Assembly: GCF_900100175.1 (NCBI RefSeq)
Contig: NZ_FNEM01000003.1
Coordinates: 138,725-202,724 of the forward strand
Direction of reading: 5' to 3'
DNA from: Ferrimonas sediminum
GTDB lineage: Bacteria > Pseudomonadota > Gammaproteobacteria > Enterobacterales > Shewanellaceae
DNA: 64,000 nucleotides
Position 1 is the first letter of the stretch. Each line of letters begins with the position of its first letter. The notes under the pieces are model-generated. The model saw only the letters and a list, made by a program, of their open reading frames with translations. It was not told where the DNA came from and did not search any database. The translations under genes were made by a program, and so were the position numbers. Shown here one piece after another: positions 19,314 to 27,280 of the stretch.

Positions 19314-19574
19314 ATGTCCAAAATCAAAAACGAAAAAGCGTTACTGAAGAAAGCGATGCAGATCGGTGAAGCCTATGCCGTCAAGGCGGGATACCACTCA
19401 TTCAGTGCCACCGATTCGGCCGATCAGAAGGTGGAATGCATCTACCGTTTACTGGTGCACGACAAGCTACTGACCCCCCTGCCTCAGGATCAGGAGAATG
19501 GCGTCAACATGAAGCATCGGCTGGTGAAATGGATTGCCGGAAAACTGCCCAAAGACCACCCCCTACTGCAATAA
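19314..19574 (+). CDS. DUF5062-like small protein
   Basis: Protein of 86 residues, soluble and helical: ALLKKAMQIGEAYAVKAGYH, KVECIYRLLVHDKLLTPLPQ, NMKHRLVKWIAGKLPKDHPL. This layout matches, from memory, the DUF5062 family of Vibrio and Shewanella; its function is unknown. A GAAGGCGA ribosome site precedes the ATG. It is followed after eight bases by a perfect hairpin, and then by radD, so it may be a single-gene unit. Confidence 0.82.
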   Translation: MSKIKNEKALLKKAMQIGEAYAVKAGYHSFSATDSADQKVECIYRLLVHDKLLTPLPQDQENGVNMKHRLVKWIAGKLPKDHPLLQ

Positions 19575-19581
19575 TGTTTCA

Positions 19582-19601
19582 GGGTGCGGCCTACCGCACC
19601 C
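19582..19601 (+). terminator. Hairpin after the DUF5062-like gene
   Basis: GGGTGCGG, a CCTA loop and CCGCACCC form a perfect eight-pair stem, followed by TTCCCTTTCC. The pyrimidine tract is not a clean T-run, so termination may be partial and allow read-through into radD 30 bases later. Confidence 0.55.
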
Positions 19602-19631
19602 TTCCCTTTCCATCGTACGGCCAGCAGATTG

Positions 19632-21359
19632 ATGCAACTTCGCCCCTACCAGCACGCCTCAGTTCAGGCGGTAATTCGCCACTTTCGTCAACACCAGAGC
19701 CCGGCGGTACTGGTGCTGCCCACCGGTGCCGGCAAAAGCATCATCATCGCCGAACTGGCCCGGCTGGCCCGGGGCCGGGTGCTGGTGTTAACCCATGTGC
19801 AGGAGTTGGTAGAACAGAATCACAGCAAGCTGGTGGCCATGGGCCAGGATGCCGACATCTTCTCCGCCGGGCTGGGCAGGAAGCAATCCTGTGGTAAGGT
19901 GGTGTTTGCTTCCATTCAGTCCCTGTCCGCCTCCCCCCAGGCCTGCAACCAGTCTTTTTCCATGGTGATCATCGACGAGTGCCACCGGGTCAACCTCAGT
20001 GGCGACAGCCAGTATAAACAGGTGGTCGACGCCCTGACCGGGGCCAACCCGCAGCTGAAATTACTCGGCCTGACGGCCACCCCTTACCGACTGGATCAGG
20101 GCTGGATCTACCAGCAGCACAGCAATGGCACCCTGCGCAGTGCCGAACCCAAGCCCTTTAAAACCTGCATCTTCGAGCTGCCTATCGGCCAACTGATCAA
20201 AGAGCAATTCCTCACTCCCGCACGCATCGTCGACGGTGCGGTAGCCTCGCTGCTGCTGCCCAGCGATAATGACGACCCGGACACCATGCTGATCAACCAG
20301 GGCCGCGCCACCAGTCTGATCTGCGAGCAGCTGGTCAAACTGGGGCCACAACATAAAGGGGTGTTGGTGTTTGCCGCCTCGGTACGCCATGGCGAGGAGA
20401 TTCTCGGCAAGCTTCCCGCCGACGACTCAGCCCTGATCACCGGCGCCACTCCCGGGGCGGAGCGGGACGCCATCATTCAACAGTTCAAGCAACAAAAGCT
20501 CAAATACCTGGTCAATGTGTCGGTGTTAACCACAGGGTTTGATGCACCCCATATCGACCTGATCGCCATCCTGAGGCGCACCGATTCGGTAGCACTGTTC
20601 CAGCAGATGGTGGGGCGGGGATTGCGGCTGTACCCCGGAAAGACCGAGTGCCTGGTGCTGGACTTTGCCGGCAATGGCTATTCGCTGTTTTCGCCGGAAG
20701 TGGGCGAACCCAAGCCCAAAGCCGACACCAGTGTGGTGGAGGTGCCCTGCCCCAAGTGCGGTCACCACAACCACTTCTGGGGCAAGGAGGATGACAATGG
20801 CTGCATTCTTGAGCATTTTGGTCGACGCTGCCAGGCCTTAATCGACGACGGCAACACTCAGCCCCGACAGTGCGATTTCCGCTTTCGGTTCAAAGAGTGC
20901 CCCAACTGCCTGGCTGAAAATGACATCGCCGCCCGTCATTGCCACCAGTGCGACACCGCCCTGGTGGATCCGGATAAGCGCCTCAAGGAGGTGCTGAAAC
21001 TGAAAGATTATCTGGTGCTGCGGTGCGCCGGCATCGCCTTAAGCCCGGTTCAGCTCAAGTCCGGTCAGGCGGGCATCAAAATCAGTTGGTACGATGAAGA
21101 TGGTACCGAAATCAATCAGCATTTTGGCTTTTCCACACCGGGTCAGAAAGGCGCCTTCTACCACAACTTTGCCCGCATGCACCTGCGTGCACCGGGCACG
21201 CCACTGCGACTGCCGAATGTTGAAGCGGTTCTGGCCTCGGCCTCGCTGTTTCGTCACCCGGACTTTGTGGTGGCCCGTAAGGAAAAATATGGCTGGAAGG
21301 TAATCGAGACCCTGTTTGACTATCGGGGCCGCTACCGAAAAGCCGATAGCGCTTATTAA
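19632..21359 (+). CDS. radD: RadD (YejH)-family DNA repair helicase
   Basis: Superfamily 2 ATPase of 575 residues that closely follows E. coli RadD, a protein that acts with RecA in recombinational repair. Motifs: I LPTGAGKS (about residue 35), II DECHR, III GLTATPYR, V VSVLTTGFDAPH, VI QQMVGRGLRL. The C-terminal half has cysteine clusters CPKCGHHNHFWG, RRCQ...RQCDFRFRFK and CPNCLAENDIAARHCHQCD, as in RadD. It ends HPDFVVARKEKYGWKV, also as in RadD. I chose the ATG at 19632, where the family begins with LRPYQ; a GTG at 19584 lies inside the hairpin and is unlikely. Confidence 0.93.
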   Translation: MQLRPYQHASVQAVIRHFRQHQSPAVLVLPTGAGKSIIIAELARLARGRVLVLTHVQELVEQNHSKLVAMGQDADIFSAGLGRKQSCGKVVFASIQSLSASPQACNQSFSMVIIDECHRVNLSGDSQYKQVVDALTGANPQLKLLGLTATPYRLDQGWIYQQHSNGTLRSAEPKPFKTCIFELPIGQLIKEQFLTPARIVDGAVASLLLPSDNDDPDTMLINQGRATSLICEQLVKLGPQHKGVLVFAASVRHGEEILGKLPADDSALITGATPGAERDAIIQQFKQQKLKYLVNVSVLTTGFDAPHIDLIAILRRTDSVALFQQMVGRGLRLYPGKTECLVLDFAGNGYSLFSPEVGEPKPKADTSVVEVPCPKCGHHNHFWGKEDDNGCILEHFGRRCQALIDDGNTQPRQCDFRFRFKECPNCLAENDIAARHCHQCDTALVDPDKRLKEVLKLKDYLVLRCAGIALSPVQLKSGQAGIKISWYDEDGTEINQHFGFSTPGQKGAFYHNFARMHLRAPGTPLRLPNVEAVLASASLFRHPDFVVARKEKYGWKVIETLFDYRGRYRKADSAY

Positions 21360-21486
21360 TCATACCGATTAATCAGTTATAACCCTATATAAAATAACGA
21401 AAATTGACTTCTCACCGTAAAAAGACCGATTTAGCGTTAACCGCCATTTATGGTATAAACTAATCAGAATTTTGATGGAGAACCCC

Positions 21487-21750
21487 ATGTTTGTTGTAAT
21501 TTTTGGCCGTCCTGGCTGCCCCTACTGCGTTCGTGCCAAACAGATCGCCGAAAACCTGACCGAATCCCGCGAAGATTTCAAATTCCGCTATGTGGATATG
21601 CACGCCGAAGGCATCAGCAAAGAAGATCTGGAAAAGACCGTCGGCAAACCGGTTGCCACCGTGCCTCAGATCTTCATCGATCAGGAACACGTTGGCGGCT
21701 GCACCGAATTTGAAGCCTACGCCAAGGAAAACCTGGGCCTGTACGCCTAA
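21487..21750 (+). CDS. grxA: Glutaredoxin 1
   Basis: Glutathione-dependent dithiol oxidoreductase of 87 residues that reduces ribonucleotide reductase and other protein disulfides. The active site CPYC is at residues 11-14 (FGRPGCPYCVRAK), the glutathione-binding TVPQIFIDQEHVGGCTEF is in the C-terminal half, and the whole protein aligns with E. coli GrxA. An additional cysteine follows GG (position of Tyr in E. coli). Start at 21487 with TGGAG upstream. The upstream 21360-21486 spacer is AT-rich and likely carries the promoter. Confidence 0.95.
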   Translation: MFVVIFGRPGCPYCVRAKQIAENLTESREDFKFRYVDMHAEGISKEDLEKTVGKPVATVPQIFIDQEHVGGCTEFEAYAKENLGLYA

Positions 21751-21764
21751 CTCTGCATACAGTT

Positions 21765-21796
21765 CGGCTCCGGAAGCCAGACAGTTTCCAGAGCCG
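21765..21796. terminator. Stem between convergent grxA and OMP genes
   Basis: CGGCTCCGGAA (21765-21775) pairs with TTCCAGAGCCG (21786-21796) with one mismatch. No T-run follows. The position between two convergent stops suggests a shared terminator or barrier. Confidence 0.4.
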
Positions 21797-21809
21797 ATGC
21801 TGCCACAAA

Positions 21810-22550
21810 CTAGAATTTCAGTTCTACCCCAAAGCTGAATTTTGCATCATCACTATTATCTGACCCGCCAGGTGCAAAACTTCCGGACACTTCAGTACGA
21901 GAATATTGCCCCTTAAAGTATACAAAAGCCGCCTTCCCCAAAATAGTGCTATTCATACCCTGTGTCCAACACACATCATAAATCTCTATCTCAACACCAG
22001 AAAATGAACGGCCACCAAACATCTCTATAAAAGTAAAATGTGTATCATCCCAAGGGTGCAGGATATACAGATTCAAACTCGAAAGCTGGCTGTGGTTACC
22101 ACCACCAAGTTCATCTGGAACCATTGCCCTAATTGGATTTTTTTTATCAAAGTCAAGATAGCTGTAATTTAAGCTAGGAAAAAACTGAGTCTTACTATTA
22201 TTGGCGGTGATCGGTAAAATGTAACCAATAGTACTCATCAGGGAAACATCGTCGGTGTAGATAAAGTCTCCATACACCCCGCCAAAACGACTGTCAAAGT
22301 TCGCGAAACGAAAGCGGCCATCATTTGAGTCCATTTTATAGTCCAGCTGGAAAACCCCTTGATTTTCGCTGCCTTCATACCAGTTAGTATCACCACCACC
22401 AACAATGAATTTGAGCTCGCCCTTTTCGTCAACCTCAACCCCGACTTTGGATGTGGGGTTACGGGGATCTTTACTGTGAAGTTCTTGTGACAAAGCGACA
22501 GGCGAAACAAAAATAAGTAAAGCCAAGGCTGCACCAATTATTTTATGCAT
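21810..22550 (-). CDS. Outer-membrane beta-barrel protein, function unknown
   Basis: Protein of 246 residues with signal peptide MHKIIGAALALLIFVSPVALS and a mature part of alternating aromatic strands (GVFQLDYKMDSNDGRFRFAN, FFPSLNYSYLDFDKKNP, FSFGVELKF). The terminal phenylalanine is the outer-membrane barrel signal. It somewhat resembles Tsx-like nucleoside channels (DDTHFTFIEMFGG), but I cannot assign it. The base composition is visibly more AT-rich than the neighbours, suggesting acquisition. It lies downstream of the AOR cluster behind a terminator, so it is probably separately expressed. Confidence 0.8.
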   Translation of the reverse strand: MHKIIGAALALLIFVSPVALSQELHSKDPRNPTSKVGVEVDEKGELKFIVGGGDTNWYEGSENQGVFQLDYKMDSNDGRFRFANFDSRFGGVYGDFIYTDDVSLMSTIGYILPITANNSKTQFFPSLNYSYLDFDKKNPIRAMVPDELGGGNHSQLSSLNLYILHPWDDTHFTFIEMFGGRSFSGVEIEIYDVCWTQGMNSTILGKAAFVYFKGQYSRTEVSGSFAPGGSDNSDDAKFSFGVELKF

Positions 22551-22582
22551 TATTATTCATCCCTAAGTTTATTTATCATGTT

Positions 22583-22610
22583 TAAATGACCCTAGAGTTA
22601 GGGTCATTTA
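22583..22610. terminator. Strong 12-pair hairpin after the AOR cluster
   Basis: TAAATGACCCTA, a GAGT loop and TAGGGTCATTTA form a perfect stem in the 74-base gap between the 138-aa gene and the outer-membrane protein gene. A- and T-rich flanks make it usable as a terminator in either direction. It separates the two minus-strand units. Confidence 0.8.
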
Positions 22611-22624
22611 TTAAAGGCTAACAA

Positions 22625-23041
22625 TTATTTAATTCCCACATACTTCTTATAAATACTTGGCGTGGGTGCCACCGCCTCTTTAATTGTTTTTTCAGGCACG
22701 GTGATATTCATTGCCTCGGCATACTGTCGAAGCCGCGCATCCAGGATGTGATACACCTTTACACAATGTTCAAAAAAGCTGCTCTCTCCCGCGTCATAAT
22801 GAACCGCTTGCGCCAGTTCCCTGTCTCCCACGGTGTTGGCCAACCACAGTTCCAGTTCGTCAAAATCCACGCCAGGAACCGACTTCTTGTTGGGTTCGAA
22901 CAGGATGTACAACGATTCGACTGAATTCACCAGCATCGGCGCCATTCCTCTTGGGCGGATAACGATCGACGCCATCATCGCCTCCTCAAATTTCACCTGA
23001 CGCAGATAATGTTTGGCCTGGGCTCCGGTAAGTTGAATCAT
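22625..23041 (-). CDS. Unknown 138-aa partner of the AOR-family enzyme
   Basis: Soluble, helical protein with no signal peptide, membrane helix or cofactor motif; one cysteine (EHCVKVYHILDARLRQYAEA). It begins MIQLTGAQAKHYLRQVKFEE and ends SIYKKYVGIK. I do not recognise the family. It overlaps the oxidoreductase stop by ATGA (23038-23041), so the two are made in a fixed ratio. A role as a small subunit, maturation factor or chaperone for the tungsten/molybdenum enzyme is an inference from that coupling. E. coli has an unknown gene (ydhW) in the same place after ydhV, but the E. coli product is longer. Confidence 0.8.
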   Translation of the reverse strand: MIQLTGAQAKHYLRQVKFEEAMMASIVIRPRGMAPMLVNSVESLYILFEPNKKSVPGVDFDELELWLANTVGDRELAQAVHYDAGESSFFEHCVKVYHILDARLRQYAEAMNITVPEKTIKEAVAPTPSIYKKYVGIK

Positions 23042-25236
23042 CGACGCAATCCCTCCTGACCCAGCTTGCCGGCCCGGGCCAGGCGATCGGCGACAAAGGC
23101 CATATCCAACGCCTCCAGCGTCTCACGGGTTGGCCAACCGCTGCTAAGATCCCAGCCTTCGAGTCGATAGTAGTGGTCTTTCCAGTGTTCCACCCCCTCT
23201 CTATCGAGTTGGCGCCCCACCGTATCTTCAAAAGACCATTGACCCTTGTCATCCGTTGATGGCCAGCTGTAGGTGCCCAGCTTGGAATGGTCATACTTCT
23301 TGTCGTAGATGTAATCTTCGAACTTCACCAGATCACGATGGCGCCCCTGCAGAACCCAGATGGCATTGTCGAGGTTATAGACCTGGCGACCGCGCCGTAT
23401 CCCCTCCTCGAAAGTGATCGCCTCACCGGTGACGGCTTTCCAATACACCTGTTCACCCACCTCGGGGTCGGCGGTGGCGCCACGGAAGTCGGGGCGATTG
23501 AGGTTGCAGCAATCGGGCCAGCGGAAGTCACACATCAACAGCGAATTTTTATAGAAGCGGTTGTAGTGCATCTGCCACTGCACCGCCCGGGCCAGGTTTT
23601 CCGAGTACATATTCTTTTCTGAGAAATCCAGTGCCTGGGGCCGATCATTGGCATAGGGAATCATCTTTTCCGTGTAGCATCTGGCCATGGTTTCCGCGTC
23701 GACAGGGTGGTCGATTCCGGCGGCAATTTCATAATTGACGTTCCAGAAGATCCAGTTATAGCCGTGGTCATTGATATCGCGACTGTCCATCAGGGTGGCA
23801 TACCCCCAGGTCAACTCCGCCCGGGGATCATAACCATGCTCGGGTATGCCCCAGTAGGGGTACTGCAGAAACTTGCCATTTTTCAGATCCTCCTCCCGAC
23901 CAATGGCTTTAGCCGCCTCGACAAACCCTTCTGCGACCAATTCACCAATATCGGTCTTATAAGCGATGGCCTCACAGAAAGCCTTGCAGAACTCCATGGT
24001 GCCAAACTTGTCCCAGGGCAGGTTGGACTTAATTTGCTTATCGGGACCAATCAGTCCGTACTGCGCCAGGGCTCCCAGCCATAGGCAACCGTCCGTGAGC
24101 GGATAGGAGTTGATGCCCAGGCGTTGGATGGTTTCTGCAGCGTACATCATGGTTTCGGTGACATCTTTACGTTCATCGAACAGGGTCATCTTTAATGCCG
24201 CTTCGCCGCGCGCTGCCAACAGTGCCGGCGCCAGATACCACACCGTAGTCTGACAGTGGGACTCGTTACCATAGCCGTCACGGCGCTGCTTGCAACCGTT
24301 GACGCAGCCATGACAACCGACACTGCGGTGATTCTCGTCTATTTGAGCGAAAAGGAGTGCTCTCGATGCACTGCCCAACGCATGGGCTCCCACCTCTGAA
24401 TTAAGGCGTACGTTAGCCGCTTCCGGGTTGGTGGGAGTACCGAGAAGGGTGAGGTTATCGGCATCGTTAGCATAGAGCTCCCGGGTCTTAAAACGGGCAT
24501 TGACCAACGCCATGGGATCGGCCACATCAACGGCACCGGTACCAATGACACTGATCGCCTTAAGGTTCTTCGAGCCGAAGACGGCGCCGAACCCACACTG
24601 GCCGGAACCGTGGCCGGCACCATGGATAAGAGAACCAAATATCGACTGGTTTTCTCCCGCCGGGCCAATGGCAACGACGGCGGCCTTCTGGGTGGTGCGG
24701 CCGATGTCACGGTTGTCGAGCTGGGCGCTCCATCCGGCGGTCGCCTCAACCTTGGCCACCTCGTCCTGAATCAACTGCTGGGTGTCGTAGGTGTCTTTCC
24801 CCCACACCTCGACAGCATCCTGGATGACGACCCGGTCATTACGGATATCCAGGTACACCGGGTGCGGTGCAGCACCGGTTATGGTGACCGCATCCCAACC
24901 GGCGTGTTTCAACATGGCACTGAACTGGCCGCCAAAGTTTGAGCGGGCAAACCAGTTCTTAGGTTTCAAGCCGGTGCCGATGCCGGTCACCTCACAGCGC
25001 CCTCCGGCGGAGGGCACATTGGTACCGGAAAAGGGTGACGCCGCCAAGGTAACCACGTTTCGAGGATCCCGGCCATCGGTGATGGATTCAACCTCCGGAC
25101 ACAGATCCCAGAACAGGGCGGCGCCGAGACCATGGCCACCGCCCCAGCGCTGATACTTGAGTGTCGGAATGACCGAGGTGGTTAAGTTCGTTAAATCAAC
25201 ATGCAGAATTTTTCCAGCGAAGCCTTTCATCATCAT
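23038..25236 (-). CDS. AOR-family tungsten/molybdenum oxidoreductase (YdhV-like)
   Basis: Aldehyde:ferredoxin oxidoreductase superfamily enzyme of about 732 residues. It would bind a bis-pterin W or Mo centre and one [4Fe-4S] cluster. The N-terminal AFOR_N domain shows GFAGKILHVDLTN, SAGGRCEVTGIGTGLKPKNW and ARSNFGGQFSAMLKHAGWDA. The cluster ligands CHGCVNGC lie near residue 305, and the C-terminal domain has ADGFVEAAKAIGRE-like and EHGYDPRAELTWGYATLMDS. I chose the ATG at 25236 (GAGGA upstream), one of three tandem ATGs; an upstream frame start at 25317 lies inside the ferredoxin gene. Substrate unknown. Partners are the upstream ferredoxin and cytochrome b, as in E. coli ydhVWXU. Confidence 0.92.
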   Translation of the reverse strand: MMMKGFAGKILHVDLTNLTTSVIPTLKYQRWGGGHGLGAALFWDLCPEVESITDGRDPRNVVTLAASPFSGTNVPSAGGRCEVTGIGTGLKPKNWFARSNFGGQFSAMLKHAGWDAVTITGAAPHPVYLDIRNDRVVIQDAVEVWGKDTYDTQQLIQDEVAKVEATAGWSAQLDNRDIGRTTQKAAVVAIGPAGENQSIFGSLIHGAGHGSGQCGFGAVFGSKNLKAISVIGTGAVDVADPMALVNARFKTRELYANDADNLTLLGTPTNPEAANVRLNSEVGAHALGSASRALLFAQIDENHRSVGCHGCVNGCKQRRDGYGNESHCQTTVWYLAPALLAARGEAALKMTLFDERKDVTETMMYAAETIQRLGINSYPLTDGCLWLGALAQYGLIGPDKQIKSNLPWDKFGTMEFCKAFCEAIAYKTDIGELVAEGFVEAAKAIGREEDLKNGKFLQYPYWGIPEHGYDPRAELTWGYATLMDSRDINDHGYNWIFWNVNYEIAAGIDHPVDAETMARCYTEKMIPYANDRPQALDFSEKNMYSENLARAVQWQMHYNRFYKNSLLMCDFRWPDCCNLNRPDFRGATADPEVGEQVYWKAVTGEAITFEEGIRRGRQVYNLDNAIWVLQGRHRDLVKFEDYIYDKKYDHSKLGTYSWPSTDDKGQWSFEDTVGRQLDREGVEHWKDHYYRLEGWDLSSGWPTRETLEALDMAFVADRLARAGKLGQEGLRR

Positions 25237-25240
25237 TGTT

Positions 25241-25930
25241 TTAATCCTCGATGGTTTTGCCGGTGAGAGCCCAGCTTTCATTGCGTAGATTGACCACATA
25301 GCGGTCGTCGGGCGCATTGGCCCCCGGCAGTTCAGTCACAAAATCGATGGCAGCTACCGGGCACACCCGTTGGCAGGCACGAACCCCCTCGGGGCCACCC
25401 TCCTCCTCCATAAACGGCGTGTTGACACAGAGATCGCATTTTTGGGCGCTGCGGGTTTCGGCATTCCACTGCACCCGTTTTGGGGTGTAGGGGCAGGCTT
25501 CGATGCATTGCATGCAGCCAATGCAGCGCTCCGGATCGATATCACGCACAAACCCATAGTCTTCGTTGGCCTTATTGGCGTTGACCGGACAGGCGCCGAC
25601 ACAGGGGGCATCCTCGCACTGGTGGCAGGTCGCCATCTGGATGTCGCCCGGGAAAGGTGCAAAGGAGTCCTGCTGAATCTGGATTCGGGCCAGCGACATC
25701 GACGCCTTGCCATGGTGAGTCAGAGAACAGGTGGTCATGCAGCTGCCGCACCCCATGCACTTTTTCAGATCAACCACCAATGCCCCGCCGGCACTCTTGA
25801 TGTAGATTTTGTCGTCACGCAACACATAGGCACTACCACTGAGGCCAATCAACATGCCTGCGCTGCCCAGTGCGGTAAGAAAATGGCGACGGCCACTGTC
25901 CATTTCGGTATTGCTACCCTTATTTGTCAT
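25241..25930 (-). CDS. Tat-exported ferredoxin with four [4Fe-4S] motifs
   Basis: Electron-transfer protein of 229 residues. A Tat-type signal is visible: SGRRHFLTALGSAGMLIGLS. Sixteen cysteines fall in four cluster motifs: CMGCGSCMTTC, CHQCEDAPCVGAC, CIGCMQCIEAC, and CDLC...CQRVC, the DmsB/NrfC/YdhX pattern. It should pass electrons between the cytochrome b and the AOR-family enzyme. The ATG at 25930 overlaps the cytochrome stop as ATGA. The oxidoreductase gene follows after four bases. The signal predicts a periplasmic location, which is odd for a partner of a cytoplasmic enzyme. Confidence 0.92.
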   Translation of the reverse strand: MTNKGSNTEMDSGRRHFLTALGSAGMLIGLSGSAYVLRDDKIYIKSAGGALVVDLKKCMGCGSCMTTCSLTHHGKASMSLARIQIQQDSFAPFPGDIQMATCHQCEDAPCVGACPVNANKANEDYGFVRDIDPERCIGCMQCIEACPYTPKRVQWNAETRSAQKCDLCVNTPFMEEEGGPEGVRACQRVCPVAAIDFVTELPGANAPDDRYVVNLRNESWALTGKTIED

Positions 25931-26814
25931 TGCTGAGACTCCTGCTGCTGTTGCTTCTGTTCCAGTTCTCGAAACCACAAACTGTGATGCTGCCTGGCGT
26001 AATCACGACTGACATAACCGGTCACCATGCCAACCAGGGTGTTCCAGGCCCAGGGAGCCACCCCCCCCAGCAGGGCATGGACCGGAATGAGCAACAGCAT
26101 GACGAGCGCCGCCCAACCGTGCCCAAAACTGATCATTTCAATGATGACCGGATCGAGGTCGACTCCCCGGGCAACCAACTTGCCAAACCCGGAAACAATC
26201 ACCACCAGGGAGGTAACGATGATCACCAAGCCGGCCAGCCGTCCTGAATGGTGATATTTGGGAGCAGGAATGTGGTTAGGGGTTAGACCCAGCATGTGGG
26301 TGTAATGCAGAAATGACTTCTTCACCTCTATCCATAGCGATTCATCCGGCAGATGACTGCGCAGGCGGTGAGTATCCACCAGTTGGTTGCAGGCCCATAA
26401 ACTGCAGCCAAACAGGAAATACAGGGCACCGATAAAATGAAGGTTAAACATCAGAGCCGTGGCGCCGGCACTGGTCACCAAGCGTGGAAACCAAAGAAAG
26501 CCCAGTACAACGCCGGTGACCAGCAGCAGCACACAACCAAAGGCGCTGGTCCAATGGGTTAACCGGGCCACACCGTCGTGGCGAAGGACACGGTCCTGCT
26601 CCAGGCGATCACCGGTCCTGCGCAATTTGGCTGAGCAAAACACCCCTCCAGCGGTCACAAACAGCAAGAAATAGGAGAGGCTGTCAAAGAACAGGATGGC
26701 GTTGCTCCCCTGCTCACCGCGGTATGAGGACACCACAATGGCAATGGCACACAAGAGCAGTGCTATCCCGAATCCAAGCAGCCAGCCTAGAAAGTTATTC
26801 GATTGGTTATTCAT
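25927..26814 (-). CDS. Cytochrome b membrane subunit (FDH-gamma/YdhU-like)
   Basis: Integral membrane protein of about 295 residues with at least five helices, probably anchoring the redox complex and exchanging electrons with quinone. Candidate haem histidines occur in LTHWTSAFGCVLLLVTGVVL, LHFIGALYFLFG, HHSGRLAGLVIIVTSL and HGWAALVMLLLIPVHALLGG, the pattern of formate dehydrogenase gamma and PhsC-like cytochromes. The first gene of the operon. I chose the ATG at 26814 because CAGGAG lies five bases upstream; ATGs at 26829 and 26835 are in frame. The C-terminus is glutamine rich (EQKQQQQESQQ). Confidence 0.88.
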   Translation of the reverse strand: MNNQSNNFLGWLLGFGIALLLCAIAIVVSSYRGEQGSNAILFFDSLSYFLLFVTAGGVFCSAKLRRTGDRLEQDRVLRHDGVARLTHWTSAFGCVLLLVTGVVLGFLWFPRLVTSAGATALMFNLHFIGALYFLFGCSLWACNQLVDTHRLRSHLPDESLWIEVKKSFLHYTHMLGLTPNHIPAPKYHHSGRLAGLVIIVTSLVVIVSGFGKLVARGVDLDPVIIEMISFGHGWAALVMLLLIPVHALLGGVAPWAWNTLVGMVTGYVSRDYARQHHSLWFRELEQKQQQQESQQ

Positions 26815-27280
26815 ATTGGCTCCTGACATGAACATTGAATGTGTTTTCGGTTTTTGGAGAGAGTAAAAACCGATGGCCGGCAGTATTTCTTAGAAAGGGA
26901 ATCAAATCTGACCCAGTTAAAGTTCATAAATGAGACACCCATCAGCATCGTTGTGGGTTGCTAACTGATAAACAGGCTAAATCCGAACAACTCTGGAAAT
27001 AAACACCGAAAAAAGAACCATAAATAACCCCGAATGGGGCATCACAAATGACTCATGGTACAAAGGGACGCAGTATGGCTTACGGGTTGGGGCTACAACG
27101 ACCTGGCAGCAGAAAGCCTGAACTCGCAGATTATCGGCCCAAAGGTCAAAAAAAAACCGAAGCAAGCCGCCAATTTCGTGATGTAGCGCAAACTGGGTGA
27201 CCAATGCGTGAGGTAGTCTCATCCTCAAGCTTTGAAGATGACAAACCTGAATTCTAATTTAGATCGATAACTATAATAAT
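26815..27280. promoter_or_regulatory. Divergent spacer between AOR operon and LysR gene
   Basis: A 466-base spacer, long for this window. It should carry the operon promoter and LysR operator. A TATAAT at 27272-27277 directly precedes the regulator ATG. Around 26897-26925 the sequence GGGAATCAAATCTGACCC resembles border sequence I associate with REP-type transposase remnants (from memory). A minus-strand frame at 26977-27228 runs through a run of nine T and was not called. No FNR-type TTGAT-N4-ATCAA site was found. Confidence 0.45.

Noticed and set aside
26977-27228. 83-codon minus-strand frame in the AOR-LysR spacer
   Set aside because: Runs through nine consecutive T and has no ribosome site; more likely a remnant or chance.
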